Source: Cytophagales bacterium
GTDB lineage: Bacteria > Bacteroidota > Bacteroidia > Cytophagales > Thermoflexibacteraceae
Direction of reading: 5' to 3'
Length of the DNA stretch: 64,000 nucleotides
NCBI GenBank assembly: GCA_013299115.1
Contig: JAAFKA010000017.1
Coordinates: 49,654-113,653 of the forward strand
Part shown: positions 59,286-64,000 of the stretch, in pieces
How the letters are laid out: every line of letters starts with the position of its first letter
How positions within the stretch are numbered: the first letter of the stretch is position 1
Position numbers and translations under genes: made by a program
Notes under the pieces: generated by a model
Seen by the model: the letters and a program-made list of their open reading frames with translations, nothing else
What the model was told of the DNA's origin: nothing
Database searches by the model: none

Positions 59286-62144
59286 CTACAATCGAATCCC
59301 CACTACCGTAATATCATCTGTTTGGTGTTCGTTGCCCTCTGCTATCCAATCTGTTATGGTTTGGTCTAAAATTTCCTTTTGTTTTGGCATAGATTCTTCG
59401 GCTATGTTTTGCAGCAACTCCTTCATTCTTTTGCTCATAAATTTTCGGTTTTGCTTGCCCCCAAATTGGTCTTGAAAACCGTCTGTGCAGAGGTAGAAAA
59501 TGCCAAGCCCCCCAACCCCCAAAGGGGGAGTTTTTAGCCCTCCCCTTTGGGGAGGGTTGGGTGGGGCTATTCCCCCTTTGGGGGTTAGGGGGCTTATGGA
59601 TGGGGGGCTTTTTACTTCATGCAACTCAAACACCCTATCTCCTATGTCGCCCAAACTTCCTCCGCCAATAGGCTTTTTGGTAGCTTTAATTTCTGTAAGT
59701 TGTTGGTTTTGAACATAAAACAAAGGATTCATTGCCCCTGCATACAAAACTTTGCAGTGATTGAGGTATTGCTCATTAGGCTCAAAATTTTCTGTAATTT
59801 CTTGTTTAACTACTTGGTTTTCAGGCACAAAATAATTTTTTTCTATATTCAGCACCACTATATCCATACCATCACGTACTTCGGTTTCGGCTTGTTTCAA
59901 TGAATAACGAATATTGCGGTGGAGTTCAGTCAAGATTTTGTCGGGCTGCGTAATTGCTTTGGCTATCACAATTTCGTCTAAAATGTTCATGCCCACCATA
60001 CTCATAAAAGCCCCAGGCACACCATGCCCTGTGCAGTCGGCAACGGCAAAAATACAGTTGGTAGTTAGTAGAGAGTAGGTAGTAGGTAGTGATTTGTTTT
60101 TGTTGGTTGCTTGCAAATTTTCACTACCAACTACTACCTGCTCACCACTAACTACTTTATGAAACCAATAAAAATCTCCCGACACAATATCACGAGGGCG
60201 GAACAGAATAAAAAAGTTATCTTTGCCCAATCCATTGGCTATTCTTTCCTCAAAAGGCAGCATCGCACTTTGTATTCGTTGGGCATATTTGATACTTGCC
60301 TCCACGTTTTTGTTTATCTCCTCTATTTCGTGTTTTTGGGTTTGTACCACTTGCAAAGTATTTTCTAATTCATTTTTTTGCTCCTCTACTACTTCGTTTG
60401 TTTGACGAAGATTGTCTGCTATTGCCAAAATTTCTTCTTTTTGCTGCTCTAATTCTGTATTTTTTAGCGTAATTTCTTGTTTTTGGGTAGTCAGCACCAA
60501 ATTAGTTTTCTGTTTTTGGCGGTTGTTGCGATACAAAATCCCGATAATTGCCAGCACCAACAAGCCTATTGCAAAAGCAACCCTTTGCTGCGTTTGGTGT
60601 TGTTCCAATTCCTGTTCCTGAATTTTCAGGGCATTTGCCTGCAAAGATTTTTCTTGTTGCAACAGCGTAATTTGGCTTTGCTTTTGGGCATCGGCTAATT
60701 GTTTTTTCTCTATTTCTATCAAATGCAAAGTTTTTTCTTGTTGCAACAAGGCATTTTCGGCTCTGCCTTTTGCCACCAACAATTTGCTTTCCTCTGCCAA
60801 CAGTCTTTGTTGGGTTAATTGGCTGGCTTTCAATTCATTTTCATTTCGCAACAGTCTGTTTTCTTGCTCTTTTTTCTCCGAAGCATAGATTTCTTGCATC
60901 TGGGCAATGGCATCTGTGTTTTCTTTGCTGAAAATAGAGTCTTTGTAAGCACTGTAAATTTGTTGATATTCGTAGGCTTTGGCAAAATCATTCAGTTGAG
61001 CATGAGCCAACGAAATATTGAGGGCAATGTCGCGCAGCATGGGTTTTTCGTTGCGTTTTTTGGCAATTTCCCACGCCTCTTTGGTTAGTTCCAATGCTTT
61101 TTGCGGTTGCTGCTGTTGCAAATACACATAAGCCAAGTGATTTGCTACTTCACTTACTGCCGAAGGGCTGTTGAGTTCTCTGAAAATGGCAAGGGCTTTT
61201 TCATAATTTTGTTGGGCAAAAATAAAATCTTTGCGGTTTTCAAAAATCGTGCTTTGGTTGTTTAGCACCATGCCAATATAAAACTTTTCGTTGCGTTGCG
61301 TAAAAGTCCGCAAAGCCTCTTGATACAAGCCCAACGCCTCATTTTCTCTCTTGACTAACTTGTAAACATCAGCCAAATTGCTTTTTGTTCGGGCAGTGGC
61401 TATACTGTCGCCCAAAGTTTGGTAAATCTCAATAGCATTTTTGATGTATTGAATAGCCTGTTCGTGGTTGCCTTGTCGCCGCAAAGTAATGCCGAGATTT
61501 GCCGAAGTCATAGCCACATTCATTTGTTGAGAACTACCCAAATTTTCGTAATATTTGATAGCCTTCATGCTATATTCTACGGATTTTGGGTAGTTGCCCA
61601 AATTTTTGTAGCAAATACTCAAATCATTAGCGGTATTTGCAGCTACAAAATAATCTTTCACTTTTTCCAATAAATCCAATCCTTTGGAGGAGTATTCAAT
61701 GGCTTTTTTGTAATCATTTTTGCCGTAATACGCATTGCCAAAACCCGAATAAACATAACCTATGTATTTTTGGTCTTTCAAGATTTCAAAAATGGGCAAG
61801 GCAACCTGAAAATTTTTCAAACTTAGGTCGTAGTTTCTTTTGTCTTTCTGCACCGACGCTACTTGTAAAATGGCATGGGCATAGCCCCAACTTTTGGGAT
61901 AAGCCTGAAAAATAACACGAGATTTTTCGGCATAAAGCAACGCAGAGTCATTTTGCAACCTTCTATAATTTTCTGCAATCAAACTATATTGCCTTGCCCG
62001 CAACGTATCTTTTTGGATTTTTGGCAAAGCCAATTTCAGGCTGTCAATCACTTGCAGCTTTTGTTTGTCGGCTGGTTTTTGGGCTACCACAGAAAAAAAT
62101 AGACATTGAAACCAAATAAAAAATAAAATTGCTTTCTTTTGCAT
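59286..62144 (-). CDS. TPR sensor with SpoIIE-type phosphatase output
   Basis: A 952-residue protein. Signal peptide at 1-21. About eight tetratricopeptide repeats cover 50-400 (GNAYYGKNDYKKAIEYSSKG, LADVYKLVKRENEALGLYQE). A coiled coil spans about 405-515, the transmembrane helix is at about 517-535 (FAIGLLVLAIIGILY), and heptads NTELEQQKEEILA lie at about 550-625. A SpoIIE/PP2C domain fills about 630-952 with RPRDIVSGDFYWF, VADCTGHGVPGAFMSMVG, VRDGMDIVVLN and LCTDGFQDQFGG. Two stretches within the phosphatase (residues about 663-695 and 850-880) are encoded by inserted palindromic repeats. The gene is convergent with radA. Confidence 0.9.
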   Translation of the reverse strand: MQKKAILFFIWFQCLFFSVVAQKPADKQKLQVIDSLKLALPKIQKDTLRARQYSLIAENYRRLQNDSALLYAEKSRVIFQAYPKSWGYAHAILQVASVQKDKRNYDLSLKNFQVALPIFEILKDQKYIGYVYSGFGNAYYGKNDYKKAIEYSSKGLDLLEKVKDYFVAANTANDLSICYKNLGNYPKSVEYSMKAIKYYENLGSSQQMNVAMTSANLGITLRRQGNHEQAIQYIKNAIEIYQTLGDSIATARTKSNLADVYKLVKRENEALGLYQEALRTFTQRNEKFYIGMVLNNQSTIFENRKDFIFAQQNYEKALAIFRELNSPSAVSEVANHLAYVYLQQQQPQKALELTKEAWEIAKKRNEKPMLRDIALNISLAHAQLNDFAKAYEYQQIYSAYKDSIFSKENTDAIAQMQEIYASEKKEQENRLLRNENELKASQLTQQRLLAEESKLLVAKGRAENALLQQEKTLHLIEIEKKQLADAQKQSQITLLQQEKSLQANALKIQEQELEQHQTQQRVAFAIGLLVLAIIGILYRNNRQKQKTNLVLTTQKQEITLKNTELEQQKEEILAIADNLRQTNEVVEEQKNELENTLQVVQTQKHEIEEINKNVEASIKYAQRIQSAMLPFEERIANGLGKDNFFILFRPRDIVSGDFYWFHKVVSGEQVVVGSENLQATNKNKSLPTTYSLLTTNCIFAVADCTGHGVPGAFMSMVGMNILDEIVIAKAITQPDKILTELHRNIRYSLKQAETEVRDGMDIVVLNIEKNYFVPENQVVKQEITENFEPNEQYLNHCKVLYAGAMNPLFYVQNQQLTEIKATKKPIGGGSLGDIGDRVFELHEVKSPPSISPLTPKGGIAPPNPPQRGGLKTPPLGVGGLGIFYLCTDGFQDQFGGKQNRKFMSKRMKELLQNIAEESMPKQKEILDQTITDWIAEGNEHQTDDITVVGIRL
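59505..59595. repeat. CCCCCAAAGGGGG-type palindrome inserted in frame in the phosphatase domain
   Basis: AAGCCCCCCAACCCCCAAAG and CTTTGGGGGTTAGGGGGCTT are the outer arms. A middle unit CCCTCCCCTTTGGGGAGGG is itself palindromic. It encodes LTPKGGIAPPNPPQRGG and neighbours, between ELHEV and IFYLCTDGF of the phosphatase. The same repeat type lies in frame in the gene at 35563-39660. Confidence 0.92.
60061..60154. repeat. GTAGTTAGTAG-type inverted repeat inserted in frame in the phosphatase domain
   Basis: The left arm (60061-60092) GTAGTTAGTAGAGAGTAGG... and the right arm (60120-60154) ending ...CTCACCACTAACTAC are complementary with a few mismatches around a 27-nt centre. It encodes VVSGEQVVVGSENLQATNKN and SLPTTYSLLTTN between YWFHK and CIFAVADCTGHG. 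Confidence 0.85.
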
Positions 62145-62305
62145 AAAAAGTAATGATAGGCAAATGCAAATTATAGTTTTTTTGTAAACTTTGCTAAATT
62201 ACAAAAGCTATTGCAATAACTTCTATTTTTTTTTGAAATTACTTGTATATTTCTATGGTAAATCCTGAAAAATCCATCAAGCTACTCAAAGATGTTAAAA
62301 TTTTG

Positions 62306-62426
62306 GTAATTATTTAGGTACGTTGTCAATGGTCGCAGACCTTGACAATCGTAGCTAAATAATTACGATTGTCAAGGTCTGCGACCATTGACAACGTATA
62401 AAAAGTAATGCTACCTAAACAGTTAC
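62306..62426. repeat. Palindromic element B: 35-bp perfect arms inside longer arms
   Basis: Perfect arms TACGTTGTCAATGGTCGCAG... (62319-62353) and their complement (62364-62398) surround a 10-nt loop. Outside them GTAATTATTTAGGTA on the left pairs imperfectly with TACCTAAACAGTTAC on the right. The ends agree with element A at 28476; the middle (TCGC) does not. Confidence 0.95.
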
Positions 62427-62468
62427 AAATTTTGATAGGTAACTGTCAAGGCGTTTTGAATTGTACCG

Positions 62469-62625
62469 AATGGACTTGTTTAGTTGGAGAAATATAACGT
62501 ATTTTGCACACAGATAAGGCAGATTTTACGGATTAAAAATACTGATTTTTTACTTTTTTATCCGTAAAAATCAGTGTTATCTGTGTGCGAAGTCGTTTGT
62601 TTGAAGGCAACTAAACAAGTCCATT
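62469..62625. repeat. Nested palindrome: element within an 18-bp inverted repeat
   Basis: The outer arms AATGGACTTGTTTAGTTG and their exact complement lie at 62469-62486 and 62608-62625. Inside is an independent palindrome (62507-62589) with GCACACAGATAAGGCAGATT and its near complement. The inner part resembles 3817-3918. It looks like one repeat inserted in another or a small non-autonomous element with terminal repeats. Confidence 0.85.
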
Positions 62626-62735
62626 AATAAAAGTTCATGCACAATAATTGATTTGCTATTGCTTGGCACAAAAATAGTGCGACTATAAATAGTAAAAAAT
62701 GCTATAAATGTAGCAACTTTGGTAAAATTGTGTTT

Positions 62736-63434
62736 ATGACAAAATTATTCACAAAACTATTATTTTTTGTGCTTTGCTGTATCTGTTTTGCATATTTGGG
62801 TTATGCTCAAGATGCAACGCCTGCACTTGTGCCTACACCTACGTATAAGATAGCCAAAGATAGTTTTGCTAAATATCCACAAGAGGCTATTCCTCTCCAA
62901 CGCAAAGGCTGGAAATATAGGCAGGGAGATGATTCTACTTGGCGTGAACCTACTTACAACGACAGCAGTTGGCAATTTTGCAGCAGTACCCAATTCCATT
63001 TTGATAGCATAGCCCAAAACTCTTGGCAGGGAATGGGTTGGTTTCGGCTGCATTTTGCGGTGGCAGCGGAGCTAAAAAATACAATTTTAGAGTTTAATAT
63101 GCGACATTATGGGGCTTCGGAGATTTATTTAGATGGAAAACTGATACAAAAATTTGGGACTGTTGCCCATGTTGCCGAGAAAGAAAAGAACTTTTATGCA
63201 CCCTCTGTTTTCGTTGCCCTGCCCTTAGATAATGCAGACACACATCTATTGGCTATTCGATACTCCAACCACAAAGCAAATCTATACAGAAACCGTTATG
63301 GCAATGCCTATCCTTTTGCGGGGTTCAATGCGGTTTTGTCGGCAGATTTTCAGAAAAAATTAGACCAAAGAACAGTCAATTATTTGAGTATTTTTGCAAA
63401 TTTTGTACTGCTGGCTAAAAAAAATTATATATAA
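62736..63434 (+). pseudogene. Truncated sensor gene: signal peptide and ligand domain only
   Basis: 232 residues from ATG 62736 (a GTG two codons upstream is less likely). Signal peptide ends AYLGYAQD. The body is a galactose-binding-like sensory domain: GWKYRQGDDSTWREPTYNDS, WFRLHFAVAAELKNTILEFN and GASEIYLDGKLIQKFG. The end, RTVNYLSIFANFVLLAKKNYI, begins like the first membrane helix of 7TM-type sensors of this phylum and then stops. Relatives continue with transmembrane helices and a SpoIIE or kinase output. No continuation is found in any frame downstream, so a deletion removed the output half. It could still be secreted. Confidence 0.65.
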
Positions 63435-63638
63435 CTTTGTTTAAGTTTTAATTTATTTCTAAGTTTGTATCAAAGATATAGTTCTTATTACTGTCTTTTA
63501 AAAGTAAATTTATTTATGAAAATTCAGTAAATATGCTTTTGACTGTTTTCAAAATGTAGTAATAAGTTCTAATAAAATTCTTTTTGCGGAAGCCAAAAAG
63601 CAAAAGAGTAGGCAAAAATATCTAGAAATCAAAAAATT

Positions 63639-63851
63639 ATGAAAAACTTATTTTTTTCTTTGAGTCTGTGTTTATCTATGGCTGCTATGACCTCTTGTGG
63701 TGATGGCGGTAAAGCTGCCCCAGAGGTTGTTCCTATCTATCCAGTGAAACAAGGTGATGGGGCGGCAACTAAAAATGAAAGCAAAGAAAGCAACGAAAGC
63801 AAAACAGTAAAAAAACAAACAAGTACTACTAGTGTTACATCTCATAAATAA
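63639..63851 (+). CDS. Small putative lipoprotein
   Basis: A 70-residue protein with a signal peptide and lipobox AAMTSCGDGG. A short hydrophilic tail rich in Lys, Glu, Ser and Thr follows (KNESKESNESKTVKKQ). No domain is recognised. Such tails are typical of small surface or periplasmic lipoproteins, but function is unknown. Confidence 0.6.
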   Translation: MKNLFFSLSLCLSMAAMTSCGDGGKAAPEVVPIYPVKQGDGAATKNESKESNESKTVKKQTSTTSVTSHK

Positions 63852-63860
63852 CCGTTTACT

Positions 63861-64000
63861 TTATACCTTGCAAGGCTTTCCCCCATATGTCCATTTAAAA
63901 GGCTTTGCCATAGTTTGATTGAAGTAGTCAATAAATTTGTTTAGCTTTTCTTTGAGGTCTTCTTTGGAGCTAAAATGTCCTCTTTTGATTAGTTTTTTGT
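63861..64000 (-). CDS. IS630-family transposase, C-terminal end at window edge
   Basis: An open frame on the minus strand enters from the right edge and ends at TAA (63861-63863). The 46 visible codons read KKLIKRGHFSSKEDLKEKL, then NKFIDYFNQTMAKPFKWTYG, then GKPCKV. This is the characteristic C-terminus of IS630-type DDE transposases (FSS-EDL...F...YN...KPFKWTY-GKP). The rest of the element lies outside the window. Confidence 0.82.
   Translation of the reverse strand, partial: KKLIKRGHFSSKEDLKEKLNKFIDYFNQTMAKPFKWTYGGKPCKV

Larger units (their letters stand above)
62145..62735. other. Divergent intergenic region with two palindromic elements
   Basis: 591 bp without a gene, between the TPR sensor and the truncated sensor. 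It contains element B (62306-62426) and a nested palindrome (62469-62625). The rest is AT-rich and should hold the promoters. Confidence 0.6.

Noticed and set aside
62145..62735. Palindromes considered as a replication origin
   Set aside because: There are no DnaA-box cluster, dnaA or parAB genes, and the same palindromes occur at other sites in the window.

Overview
The window looks like a chromosomal segment of a gliding-type Bacteroidota bacterium, most likely a member of the Cytophagales. The evidence is a SusC/SusD pair, large periplasmic beta-propeller sensors with Y_Y_Y domains, many SpoIIE-type phosphatases, an OmpA/PD40 outer-membrane protein, low-GC intergenic DNA, promoters of the Bacteroidota form (TTTG, about 20 nt, TAnnTTTG), and poor use of Shine-Dalgarno sites. 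The species cannot be named from this sequence.

Layout. 1-3457: the N-terminal 1152 residues of a huge secreted repeat protein that runs off the left edge, with a 12-bp tandem repeat upstream. 3.8-8.6 kb: an accessory island. It holds a decayed SGNH-hydrolase gene, two near-identical PD-(D/E)XK nuclease-like genes that form 770-bp direct repeats, and between them an in-frame XisH-XisI fusion, an XRE regulator, a truncated SSB-like gene and an HTH remnant, the last three inside a pair of about 75-bp inverted repeats. 8.7-15.6 kb: aldehyde dehydrogenase, a 975-residue envelope protein, RtcB and a MORN/TonB protein. 15.8-19.2 kb: the tRNA-Trp-secE-nusG-rplK-rplA-rplJ-rplL operon, which ends in a terminator instead of continuing into rpoBC. 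19.3-24.9 kb: two transporters, clpP, a SerC-like aminotransferase and an alkyltransferase-like DNA repair protein. 24.9-45.0 kb: two beta-propeller/SpoIIE sensors, acyl-CoA-binding protein, a decayed IS4-type element, rfaE2, a sugar epimerase, a TraB/GumN lipoprotein, a CheY protein, a SerA-like dehydrogenase, an Rpn-type nuclease, an outer-membrane barrel and an OmpA protein. 45.2-50.5 kb: remnants, pncB, a BECR-fold nuclease and a 7TMR-DISM/SpoIIE protein. 50.9-57.1 kb: a susC-susD-lipoprotein-secreted protein operon without any carbohydrate-active enzyme. 57.2-64 kb: a third PD-(D/E)XK paralog, radA, a TPR/SpoIIE protein, a truncated sensor gene, a small lipoprotein and the edge of an IS630-type transposase.

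How it works together. Four intact proteins (at 24.9, 35.6, 48.1 and 59.3 kb) share one output, a SpoIIE/PP2C serine phosphatase with a DCTGHGVPGA core, but have four different input modules. A fifth, at 62.7 kb, keeps only its sensor half. This suggests a partner-switching style network whose anti-sigma and anti-anti-sigma partners lie elsewhere.

The most unusual signals are: palindromic repeats inserted in frame into two of the phosphatase genes, so that the repeat is translated; a family of long perfect palindromes with constant ends and variable middles; and the 4.5-8.6 kb nuclease cassette between long direct repeats.
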